From Mycolicibacterium tusciae JS617 (GTDB taxonomy: Bacteria > Actinomycetota > Actinomycetes > Mycobacteriales > Mycobacteriaceae), in assembly GCF_000243415.2 (NCBI RefSeq), contig NZ_KI912270.1, positions 5,041,837 to 5,105,836 on the forward strand: a stretch of DNA of 64,000 nucleotides, read 5' to 3'. The notes beneath the pieces were generated by a model. The model did not search any database. It was not told the DNA's origin and was given only the letters and a program-made list of their open reading frames with translations. The position numbers and the translations under genes are program-made. Shown here one piece after another: positions 31,875-40,189 of the stretch (its first letter is position 1; each line of letters opens with the position of its first letter).

Positions 31875-34715
31875 GTGCTGACGATCTCGCGGCTGAGTCG
31901 CTGGAGCATCGGCTACTACAACGACACCGCCAATCAGGCCCGGCAAGCCTCGATGGACCGTCAGGCCGCCGGCGGCGGCCTGGGCGAGTACTACTCCGAA
32001 GGCGACACCCGGGTCCCGACCTGGGTCGTGGTCGGCGACAAGGCCACCGTCGGTGAGGCCACCGGACTCGACGGCGCCGCGCTCGACGGAGGCTTTGCTG
32101 ACACCGAGGTAGCGGCACGGTGGCTCGACGACGGCGTGACGCCCAACGGGGAGGCCGGACGGGCGTTCGGGACCAACGGGGTGCACGGGTTTGACCTGAT
32201 GTTCGCCGCGCCCAAGAGTGTGTCGCTGCTGCGGTCGCTGACCGACGACGTGGCCGAAAAGGTCATGCAGAACGCCCACGTCAAAGCAGTCGAAGCCGCG
32301 ATGACCTACCTGCATGAACATGCCGGGTACACGCGGGTGCACAACCCGCTGACCAGCAACAAAGACCTCCAGCGGCTGCCCGGGCTGGTCGCGATCGCCT
32401 ACCAGCACGAGACGAGCCGCTGCGGGGACCCGCACCTGCACACGCACGTCATCGTGCCGAATCGCCAGGTCAGAGCTGATGGGCGGCTGGTGTCGATCGA
32501 CTCCAAGTCGCTGTATCACGAAGCCAAAGCCGCCGGGATCATCTACCAAGCCACGCTGCGCCACGAGTTGCACGCCGAGCGGGGCTTCGAATGGCAGCCC
32601 GTCGACGAGCATTCCGGCATGGCCGAGATCGCCGGCGTCACCACGGCGAGCATCAAGGCGTGGTCGCAGCGTTCGACGCGGCTGCGGGAATGGGCCAAAG
32701 ACAACCTGGTCGTCGTCGACGGTGAGCCGACCGCCGCGCAGTTGGCGACCGCGCAGAAAGCCACCCGGCCCACCAAACCCGAGCAGCTCGCCTGGGACGA
32801 ACTCAAAACGATGTGGCGCGCCGACGCGCGCGGTCTGGATCTGGACCGCGACGCGCATTTCGCCGCGCGCGAGGCGCGGCGCGCACAGGCGCGCACTCCC
32901 CTGGACCGAGCGCGCATCGCGCACATGGCAGCGCGCATCGACAAGGCCGCGTTCACGCGCGCGGACATGGTGGAGATCGTCGGCGCGCAGCTGCCCGTCG
33001 GCGCGGTCGGGGAACCGCGCGCGCTCATCGAAGCGTTCGTCGACGACGTCGGTGTGCGCATCAGCGCGCCGCGCGAAGCGCACCACCGCGAGGGGCACGA
33101 GAAGTACACCGTCGACGCGATCATGCTCGAGGAGTCCCGCATCCTCGACATGGTCGATACCTCCGACAACCGCAGTCGTCTCGATGTGCGCGCTGCCGAT
33201 CTCGGGGACCTCTCCGCCGACCAAGAGCGCGCCATCCGCAACATCGCCGTCTCCCCATTTCTGGTGCAGCCCTTGCAGGCTCCGGCCGGTGCTGGCAAAA
33301 CTCACTCACTGAAAGCGTTGCGCGCCGCCGCGCACCGGGCGAACAAAGAAGTGCTCGTGCTCGCGCCCACCGGCAAAGCCGTCGACGAGGCGATGCAGGA
33401 GGAAGCCGGCGACCGCGGCCTGACCGTGGCCAAGGCGCTCAAACTCATCGAGGACAACAATCTGGCCATCGACCGGCGCACCGTGGTCGTCGTCGACGAA
33501 GCCTCCATGGTCGGCACCCCCGAGCTGAAAAAACTGCTGTCGGCCGCGGTGGCCGGGCGCGCGAAGATGGTGCTCGTCGGGGACCCCTACCAGCTGGCGC
33601 CGGTGAAAGCCCGCGGCGGCATGTTCGAGCATCTCTGCGGGGACCTGCCCTGGTCGCAGCGCCTGGGCGAAGTGTGGCGGATGCGCAGCGCCGAGGAGCG
33701 CGACGCCTCCCTGGCGTTGCGGTCCGGGCACGGCAATCGCCTGCGCAAGGCGGTCGGCTGGTATCGCAGTCACGGCCGCCTGCACACCGGCGACCCGATC
33801 GCGATGGCCAAAGACGCCGGCGATGCCTACCTGGCTGACCGGGCCGCCGGGAAAGACTCACTGATGGTCTGCGACTCCTGGGAGATGGCCGACGCGCTCA
33901 ACCAGCGCGTTCACAACGCCCTCGTCGGCGACGGGCCGTCCGTGCGGGCCGCCCGCGACCAGCGCATCGCTGTCGGCGACATCATCATCAGCCGCGAAAA
34001 CGACATCAGCATCCCCGTGCACCCCGGGGCCGAGCACCCCGTCGGCCAGGCCGTCGACCAAGTACGTAACGGCAACCGGTGGCGCGTCGCCGGCATCGAC
34101 GAGAAGACCAATCGGGTGGCCGCCGAACGGCTCACCGACAAAGCGCGCGTCGTCTTCGACGGCGACTACCTGCGCCAGAACGTCACCCTCGGCTACGCGG
34201 TGACCGTGCACTCCGCCCAGGGAGTCACCGTGGGCAACAAAACCACTCCCGGTGTGTGCCACTCCATCCTGGCCGACACCTCCAGCCGAGCCATGGCCTA
34301 TGTCGGCATGACCCGCGCCAAAGACGAAAACCATGCCTACGTCTACCAACGGATCAGCGGCGAAGCCGACCACGAACACTCACGCCTGGTCGCCGGGGCT
34401 GACATTCACGTCCTGCGGCGCGGCAACAAATGGGCTGCCGCCCACCACTTCCGCACCATCCTGGCCAACGACGACCGGCCCCGCACCATGCACGCCGAAG
34501 CTGAACGCACCGAACGTGACCTACTCCCCCAACCCGTCAGCGACCTGCTGATCGCCCAAGAGCAGCGCCGCAGCGCCCGCAGCGCGGTATGGCGCGAACA
34601 CAGCGCCGCCGGCAGGGCCGCGGCCGCGGCCTACCAGCGGATGGCCACCGTCGCCGAGACCGTCGCCGAACGCGACCGTGACCGGGGGCGCGACATCGAC
34701 GGCCTCGAACTCTGA
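31875..34715 (+). CDS. traA: MobF/TrwC-type conjugative relaxase-helicase
   Basis: A 946-residue protein from the GTG at 31875 (LTISRLSRWSIGYYNDTANQ). The early tyrosines (GYY) are the expected nicking residues. The metal-binding motif GDPHLHTHVIVPN is at about 32424-32462. The helicase part has Walker A PAGAGKT (about 33280-33300) and Walker B VVVVDEASM. A UvrD-like C-terminal box, LGYAVTVHSAQGVTV, and YVGMTRAKDE complete the TraI/TrwC layout. It nicks oriT, stays attached to the transferred strand and unwinds the plasmid. The start is uncertain because no clear RBS is seen. Confidence 0.92.
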   Translation: MLTISRLSRWSIGYYNDTANQARQASMDRQAAGGGLGEYYSEGDTRVPTWVVVGDKATVGEATGLDGAALDGGFADTEVAARWLDDGVTPNGEAGRAFGTNGVHGFDLMFAAPKSVSLLRSLTDDVAEKVMQNAHVKAVEAAMTYLHEHAGYTRVHNPLTSNKDLQRLPGLVAIAYQHETSRCGDPHLHTHVIVPNRQVRADGRLVSIDSKSLYHEAKAAGIIYQATLRHELHAERGFEWQPVDEHSGMAEIAGVTTASIKAWSQRSTRLREWAKDNLVVVDGEPTAAQLATAQKATRPTKPEQLAWDELKTMWRADARGLDLDRDAHFAAREARRAQARTPLDRARIAHMAARIDKAAFTRADMVEIVGAQLPVGAVGEPRALIEAFVDDVGVRISAPREAHHREGHEKYTVDAIMLEESRILDMVDTSDNRSRLDVRAADLGDLSADQERAIRNIAVSPFLVQPLQAPAGAGKTHSLKALRAAAHRANKEVLVLAPTGKAVDEAMQEEAGDRGLTVAKALKLIEDNNLAIDRRTVVVVDEASMVGTPELKKLLSAAVAGRAKMVLVGDPYQLAPVKARGGMFEHLCGDLPWSQRLGEVWRMRSAEERDASLALRSGHGNRLRKAVGWYRSHGRLHTGDPIAMAKDAGDAYLADRAAGKDSLMVCDSWEMADALNQRVHNALVGDGPSVRAARDQRIAVGDIIISRENDISIPVHPGAEHPVGQAVDQVRNGNRWRVAGIDEKTNRVAAERLTDKARVVFDGDYLRQNVTLGYAVTVHSAQGVTVGNKTTPGVCHSILADTSSRAMAYVGMTRAKDENHAYVYQRISGEADHEHSRLVAGADIHVLRRGNKWAAAHHFRTILANDDRPRTMHAEAERTERDLLPQPVSDLLIAQEQRRSARSAVWREHSAAGRAAAAAYQRMATVAETVAERDRDRGRDIDGLEL

Positions 34716-34810
34716 TCTGCTGACGCACAGTGCCACCAACGCGCGATAGCGTCAGAACCTGACCGGTTGCTGCGGGGAGCCAGCGGCCAACGACGCAAGG
34801 AGTGCACCAG

Positions 34811-35746
34811 GTGAAGATCACGACCGTGTTGGCGACAACCGCAGCGGCCGCCGGGATCGGTGTCATGAGCGCACCAATCGCGCTGGCCGACAACCCCACT
34901 CCGAACCTGGTGACGTTGGGGCAGCCAGCCGAACTGATCAACGGGCCGGTGGTGCAGGCCTGGACAATCAGCGGGCTCAAGCCCAGCAGCGACGTCATCC
35001 CCTGGCATGTTCGCGGAGCGCTGTGGGAAGCCACCGCCACCAACACAGCGGTCGCGGGCACCGTTCAGCCCATCGTGTCCGACCTCAACGCGCGGGCCCG
35101 CAACGGCGACACCTACCGAACGTTGTTCCTGGTCGCCACCCCCCAGGGAGTCAACCCGGCCGCGCTCGCCCAAGGGCAGCAGACCTCAGGAAAAATCTAC
35201 TTCGACGTGACCGGCGCCCAGCCCGACAGCGTCGTCTACAACGACGGTGCCCGCGACCTCGCGGTCTGGCTGACCCCGCCGCCCGCACCGCCAGCCCCCG
35301 CGGCCGGCGGCTCGGCCCCCTACCGGGGAACCCCCAGTGCCAGCTCGCCAGCGCAAGATACCGAAGCCGCCCCGGCAGCGGTCCCGCCGGCAGCCGAAAC
35401 GCCTATGACGCCCGCACCCGCCAGCGTGGGCACACCACTGACCCCCGGCAGTGTCGGTACGCCCCTGCCCACCGGCAGCGCGGGAACTCCCCTGCCGACC
35501 GGCGACGCCGTCGCGCCCGGCAGCACCCCAGCCCCAGCGGGTAGCCCATCGGTCACGACAACCCCCGACATCAGCACAGGAACCCCGCTGCCGGCCGAGA
35601 CCCCCGCCACCGCCGCCGCTCCCGCGCCGACCGCGACGCCCGCGGGTAGCGCCGGCACCCCCCTGCCCGCGCCCGAGGTAGCCCCGGCCGCCGGTGCGGG
35701 AACGCCGGCGGCGCCCGTCACCACCACGCCGGTACCGATGCCCTGA
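34811..35746 (+). CDS. Secreted MPT63/DUF1942-like protein with Pro/Thr-rich repeat tail
   Basis: A 311-residue protein from the GTG at 34811, spaced eight bases from AAGGAG. The signal peptide (KITTVLATTAAAAGIGVMSAPIALA) ends at ALA-DNP. Residues to about 155 match the MPT63 immunoglobulin-like fold (NLVTLGQPAELINGPVVQAW; SGKIYFDVTGAQPDSVVYND). The C-terminal half is low complexity, with a repeated GTPLPTGSAGTPLP-type unit. MPT63 proteins are mycobacterial culture-filtrate antigens of unknown role; one on a conjugative plasmid could act at the recipient surface or cell wall. Confidence 0.85.
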   Translation: MKITTVLATTAAAAGIGVMSAPIALADNPTPNLVTLGQPAELINGPVVQAWTISGLKPSSDVIPWHVRGALWEATATNTAVAGTVQPIVSDLNARARNGDTYRTLFLVATPQGVNPAALAQGQQTSGKIYFDVTGAQPDSVVYNDGARDLAVWLTPPPAPPAPAAGGSAPYRGTPSASSPAQDTEAAPAAVPPAAETPMTPAPASVGTPLTPGSVGTPLPTGSAGTPLPTGDAVAPGSTPAPAGSPSVTTTPDISTGTPLPAETPATAAAPAPTATPAGSAGTPLPAPEVAPAAGAGTPAAPVTTTPVPMP

Positions 35747-35750
35747 TCGG

Positions 35751-37334
35751 TCAGAAGACGCGGTGGCGCATCTGTTCGGTGTATTCGGTGACGCGCTGCA
35801 GGGCGGCCGACAGGCGGTGTATTGACCCGCCGAACAAGCCCGCCTGCAGCGGCGGCCAGTCGTCACCGGCGGCGTTCACCTCAGCCAGCACCGCGCCGTA
35901 GCGGCTGTCCTCCAGGCGGGCGGTGTGGCTGGCGTCGGTGACGAACAAACCCAGCCACGGCTCGGTGAATACGCGGTCCTGCGCCATCTGGTCGGCCACG
36001 ACGAGGGAAAACATGATCTCGGTCTCGTCGAACAGCTCGCCGTAGCGCGGCAGGCCGTAGAGGCCGGCGAAGTGCGGTTGCAGCGCGTCGAACAGATACG
36101 ACGAGGCGACAAACGGCGGCTTACGCCGTCGATGCTGGGCGATGTCGCCCAGCAGGTGCTCCAATTCCGCGTCGTCGCTGGCGACTTGGGCCGCCCGCAG
36201 CGTCAACGCCAAGCTGTCCTCGCGCGACAGCGCCTCCCACGGGCCCACCCTCTCGATCACCGTCACCCGCAAATTGGGGTGCGTGATCGACCACGGCACG
36301 GTGGCGTCGGTGGTCAGCGCCCGCAGGGCACCGAAGTTTCGTCCCTGGACCGCAGAGATCGAGCCCGCGTAGAGCGCCAGTGTGGCCGGTAGCAACGCCA
36401 ACGCCTGAAGACGGTCGTCACGGCCTTCCACGATCAACGCTTGGGTGGCGCCGACCCGCATCTGTCCGGTCACCGTGTCGCTCAACGGTGCCGGTTGGGC
36501 CAGCGCAGCCATCGTGTCCGCCCAGATGCGCTCGTGATCGGCGTTGGGCCATGCGCATGCGGTGATGAGCTGATCCAGCAGCGGGGCGGTGAGCTCCTCG
36601 TAGCTCTGCGCCATCGCCAGATACTGGCGCAACTGCTCTACCGGTTGGCGGCTGGCGAACGTGTTCGGGAACACCTGCGGGTCAGCACGGGCCGCCTGCA
36701 GCTGCTGGACCGTGGCGCGCATCAGCCGGGCAACCACCAGCGGGTTGCCCTGCTCCACCGCGTCACGGAACTGCTCGCCCAGCGGGCGGGGCGGATCTTT
36801 GAGCAGCCGATCCTGCAGCATGATCAGCTCACGGTGCGTGGCCGGGGGTGAGCTGGCCACGCCACGGTGAAACACCGTGCCCGACCGGTTGTTCTCATAG
36901 GTGGTGACCAGCGAGTGGATTCGGTCGCCGGGGCGCGGCGCGGCGACGGTGAACACCGCGACGTCATGGCCCTCGACCTTGAAATAGTCCACCGACCACT
37001 GCGGACCATCCACGTAGGGCCGCAGCTTGTCGTGCAGCGCGGCAGCATCAAGGACCTCGGTGACGCCGACGAGTTGCCCCGGCGCGACGCCGACCACAAG
37101 ATAGGCTTCCCCACCGCAGTCACGGCCCGCGCTGACCGGATCGCGGTTGGCGAACGCGATGATGGCGCGCGCCGCGGCGAACCGATCAGCCTTGGACCCG
37201 AAATCCAGCGTGCTCTTGCACTCCAGCCAATGGGTTTCCTGGCTTCCCGGGTCGGCGCGATGAATCGCCTCCACCAAAGCGGTCACGCTCTGCGGTGACC
37301 GCAGCGGAGCCGACGTATCGAAGTCCAGAGCCAT
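35751..37334 (-). CDS. AlbA_2/Schlafen-type DNA-binding domain protein
   Basis: A 527-residue protein from MALDFDTSAPLRSPQ. The N-terminal domain ETHWLECKSTLDFGSKADRF, with IIAFANRDP and GGEAYLVVGVAPGQLVGV, is the AlbA_2/Schlafen-AAA_4 type fold (E--EFK-like core, ANT-GG-like loop). The remaining 350 residues are helical and unrecognised. Such proteins occur as regulators and in defence islands. The longer frame extending to 37655 lacks support. Confidence 0.7.
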   Translation of the reverse strand: MALDFDTSAPLRSPQSVTALVEAIHRADPGSQETHWLECKSTLDFGSKADRFAAARAIIAFANRDPVSAGRDCGGEAYLVVGVAPGQLVGVTEVLDAAALHDKLRPYVDGPQWSVDYFKVEGHDVAVFTVAAPRPGDRIHSLVTTYENNRSGTVFHRGVASSPPATHRELIMLQDRLLKDPPRPLGEQFRDAVEQGNPLVVARLMRATVQQLQAARADPQVFPNTFASRQPVEQLRQYLAMAQSYEELTAPLLDQLITACAWPNADHERIWADTMAALAQPAPLSDTVTGQMRVGATQALIVEGRDDRLQALALLPATLALYAGSISAVQGRNFGALRALTTDATVPWSITHPNLRVTVIERVGPWEALSREDSLALTLRAAQVASDDAELEHLLGDIAQHRRRKPPFVASSYLFDALQPHFAGLYGLPRYGELFDETEIMFSLVVADQMAQDRVFTEPWLGLFVTDASHTARLEDSRYGAVLAEVNAAGDDWPPLQAGLFGGSIHRLSAALQRVTEYTEQMRHRVF

Positions 37335-37457
37335 AGTTGCCAGCCTATGGGCGCGCCGCGACAGCCCCCGGACACAACAGGCCCTTCGCGGGGCAACAGC
37401 GGCGCGCTGGCGGCAAGCGCCACAGAGTCCCGCACGGTGGCGCGCCAGTATGGACCC

Positions 37458-37943
37458 ATGATCACCGAGCCGATCGACCTCAGTGGCTTCACGGGCTGGG
37501 TGCCGTTCGCAGAGCTGCCCAACACCGACGTGCCGACCTCCCCCGGCGTGTATGTGGTCATGCGACCCACCGACGACCCGCCCACGTTCCTGGACACCTC
37601 CCCGGCCGGCCACTTCAAAGGCAAAGACCCCACCGTGCCGGTCGACGAGCTCCACGCGCTCTGGGTGCCGGGAACCCGCATCATCTACATCGGGAAAGCC
37701 AACGCCGGGCGCACCGGTCGCCGTGGTCTACGCAAACGGCTCGATGAATTCCGCCGCTCGGGTGCCGGCCAACCCGTGGGCCACAGCGGCGGGCGGCGGA
37801 TCTGGCAACTCAGCGACCACGCCCAACTGCGCGTCGGCTGGCGCGTCACCGACGACACCGCCGCGGCCGCCACCGAAACAGCGTTAATCGCACAGTTTCA
37901 CGCCCACCACGGGCGGCGGCCCTTCGCCAACATGCGGAACTAA
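37458..37943 (+). CDS. GIY-YIG nuclease-like protein
   Basis: A 161-residue protein, MITEPIDLSGFTGWVPFAEL. The two half-motifs of the GIY-YIG fold are visible: PGVYVVMR and RIIYIGKANAGRTGRRGLRKRL; an ETALIAQFHAHHG segment supplies the catalytic glutamate. It lies divergent from the AlbA_2 gene with 123 bases between them. Stand-alone GIY-YIG enzymes on plasmids can be homing or restriction nucleases, or repair enzymes. Confidence 0.7.
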   Translation: MITEPIDLSGFTGWVPFAELPNTDVPTSPGVYVVMRPTDDPPTFLDTSPAGHFKGKDPTVPVDELHALWVPGTRIIYIGKANAGRTGRRGLRKRLDEFRRSGAGQPVGHSGGRRIWQLSDHAQLRVGWRVTDDTAAAATETALIAQFHAHHGRRPFANMRN

Positions 37944-38002
37944 TGGACGCTTCTCCGCGAGTGGGGCCTGCCACTGTCGGGCCCTGAGTCCACACTGGGC
38001 GC

Positions 38003-38311
38003 GTGAGCGAACCCGGCGATGCCCCCGCCCAGCATGTCGTGCAGAAGCCGCGCAGAAGAACCGACCAGGTGACGGTGGCGGACTTCACGATGCTGGTGCG
38101 CGTCGACGTTAAGCCTGCGGCGGTGCGGGTGTTCACCGACGCCGAAGCTGACGATGCCGCGACCTACGCGGCCGAGATCGGTGGCGAGATCGTGCAGTTG
38201 CCGCTGGACCCGCCCGCCGGCTACACCACCGATTCTCGTGGCCACCTTGTGCCGGTGTCCCCGTCTGAGGCCGCCAGCACCGACGACGGACCCGCCTCCG
38301 ACACCGACTGA
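38003..38311 (+). CDS. Small hypothetical protein
   Basis: A 102-residue protein from a GTG (SEPGDAPAQHVVQKPRRRTD). The middle (FTMLVRVDVKPAAVRVFTDA) is beta-like and the tail acidic (TDDGPASDTD). No family recognised. It precedes the interrupted helicase gene. Confidence 0.5.
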   Translation: MSEPGDAPAQHVVQKPRRRTDQVTVADFTMLVRVDVKPAAVRVFTDAEADDAATYAAEIGGEIVQLPLDPPAGYTTDSRGHLVPVSPSEAASTDDGPASDTD

Positions 38312-38438
38312 CACGGAAAACCGCCCCGCGGACAGGCGGTTCCCCCAGCGTAGGTGCGCAATTTGGTGGCAACCGGGACCGGGCAGGCCGGATACGCTCG
38401 TCACAGACGTCCCACCCCACCCCGATCCGGCAGGTCCC

Positions 38439-38885
38439 ATGCTGACCCTTCGCGACTATCAGCGCGCCGCCGTCGACGCCGTCACCCCCGACGAGCACCG
38501 GGCGCTGCTGGTATCTGGCTGCGGTACCGGCAAGACGCTCATGGCGGTGCACGCCGTGGCCAAGCTGCTCGCCGGCGCACCCGGCACGGTCCTGCTGACC
38601 TTTCCCACCCTCGGCCTACTGGAGCAGACCTATCAGGTGTGGCGCGGCGAGGCACCGATGCCGTTCTCCGCGCTGGCGGTGTGCTCTCAACAGATCAGCG
38701 ACCCCGAAGACATCGCCGACGACGAGCTCTCAATACCCAGCACCACCTCCGCTGAGCAACTGGCTCACTGGCTGGCCGACACCGCAGGTGTGCGCGTAGT
38801 TTTCGCCACCTACCAATCGGCGGCGGTCCTGGTCGAGGCCCACCGTGCGTTCAGTGCAGCGGCTTGGACAGTCATGGTGTGCGAC
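38439..38885 (+). pseudogene. Helicase gene, 5' part, interrupted at the DEAH motif
   Basis: It encodes MLTLRDYQRAAVDAVTPDEH, Walker A (SGCGTGKTLMAVHA), motif Ia (LLTFPTLGLLEQTYQVW) and the approach to Walker B (WTVMVCD). The normal sequence would continue E-A-H. The element begins right after the D codon and the frame drifts on to 39137. The other half resumes in frame at 50209. The upstream part could still be translated as a truncated ATPase domain. Confidence 0.85.
38880..38885 (+). repeat. Left 6-bp flank TGCGAC of the Tn554-like element
   Basis: TGCGAC occurs here and again at 50209-50214, at the two junctions of the split helicase gene. In Tn554 relatives a six-base core flanks the element. 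Confidence 0.7.
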
Positions 38886-39016
38886 TTTTCCTCTCGCGCT
38901 AACGCTGTGCGACACGTACGCCAACACGGGGAAATGAGGCTGTGTCACACACCTCGAAGGTACTGTTCACGACACCCGATGAGGGTGACTGAATCTGGAC
39001 GTGTCAAGGGGGGTGG

Positions 39017-40189
39017 ATGCACTCGGGAACGCTGGAGTACTTCGTCCAGGCCGCGAACCACAAGGACCATTCGCAGAGCTTCTCGATATTCGACGCCGGC
39101 ACCGCCAAGATCCATGCTCGCAGCGACCGCTGGCTGAGGACCTTTTCCGAAGGGACCCAGCGCACGTACGCCTACCACCTGGTTGATCACCTGCGGTGGC
39201 TCAAGGCCGTCAACGCGTCTGAGGAAACAGTGAGCCTCGAGGACCTCCGTCGATATATGGCATTGTGCGGTGCCGAGCAGGCCGGCCCATTGGGATCTCC
39301 GTGGCTGGACGGGCCACTCAGCGCGTCGGCGCTGCAAATCCGCGCGGCGGTCCTGAAGGGCTACTACCTCGATGTCACGTCGCGTGAGCCGATCAATGGG
39401 GGGTTGAAAAGCCAACTCACTGAGAGCCGGTTGCCAACCCGTTCCTTGAAGGACAAGCAGTTCCTCGCCCACGTCTCTGGACAGGACGTGCAAGCCAATC
39501 CGCTTGCGCCGGCGGCACCTTCGCGACGTCACCCTCGGCTCATGCCCGACGGTGTGACGACTGCACTGATGGACTGCGTCAACACGGCCCGCGATCGGAT
39601 GATCGTGACATGGTTGAACGACTCCGGCATACGAGTTGGCGAACTGTGCGGATTACACCATTCAGATCTGCACTTGCGGGCCAACCATGAGTGCGGTGAA
39701 GAGCGGCTCGCTCATTTCCACATCGTCAAGCGTTCAAACCCCAATCGGGCACGGGCCAAACGTGTTCAGCCAGCCCGGCTAGAAGATGGCGTTATCCGCG
39801 GCGGCAGCGTCCGCTACGCCAGCCCGGCCATGGTCGAAACCTACTTGGAGTATCTGACCGAAGAATACTTTCAGCTTCGTGGATTAGCGACGAGCAATCT
39901 CGTACTGGTGCAGTTGCAGAACGACATTGGCATGCCGCTTTCAACCCACGGGGTGAGGCAGATGTTGGCGAGGGCCGGAAAACGGGCAGGGGCGGGAAAG
40001 GTACGCCCGCACTCTTTCCGTCACACGTGGGCGACTTCGTTAACCGAGGCGAGCGGCATGCCCGCGCTGACCGCGAAGGCCGGCGGTTGGGCGAGCGCAA
40101 AGACCGTTGAGGAAACCTATCTCCACCTCGCGGCCAGTGATCTCGTCAGCGACTCCTTGGAACGTGTGTGGGGCAGGAACGGCGCATGA
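39017..40189 (+). CDS. tnpA: Tn554 TnpA-like tyrosine recombinase
   Basis: A 390-residue phage-integrase-family protein. Catalytic residues: R206 (NDSGIRVGELCGL), H332-R335 (PHSFRHTWATSL), W358 in the place of the second H, and nucleophile Y368 (EETYLHLA). The N-terminal SAM-like core-binding domain is at 35-125. Its TGA overlaps the ATG of tnpB. In Tn554, TnpA and TnpB together are required for movement. Confidence 0.88.
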   Translation: MHSGTLEYFVQAANHKDHSQSFSIFDAGTAKIHARSDRWLRTFSEGTQRTYAYHLVDHLRWLKAVNASEETVSLEDLRRYMALCGAEQAGPLGSPWLDGPLSASALQIRAAVLKGYYLDVTSREPINGGLKSQLTESRLPTRSLKDKQFLAHVSGQDVQANPLAPAAPSRRHPRLMPDGVTTALMDCVNTARDRMIVTWLNDSGIRVGELCGLHHSDLHLRANHECGEERLAHFHIVKRSNPNRARAKRVQPARLEDGVIRGGSVRYASPAMVETYLEYLTEEYFQLRGLATSNLVLVQLQNDIGMPLSTHGVRQMLARAGKRAGAGKVRPHSFRHTWATSLTEASGMPALTAKAGGWASAKTVEETYLHLAASDLVSDSLERVWGRNGA

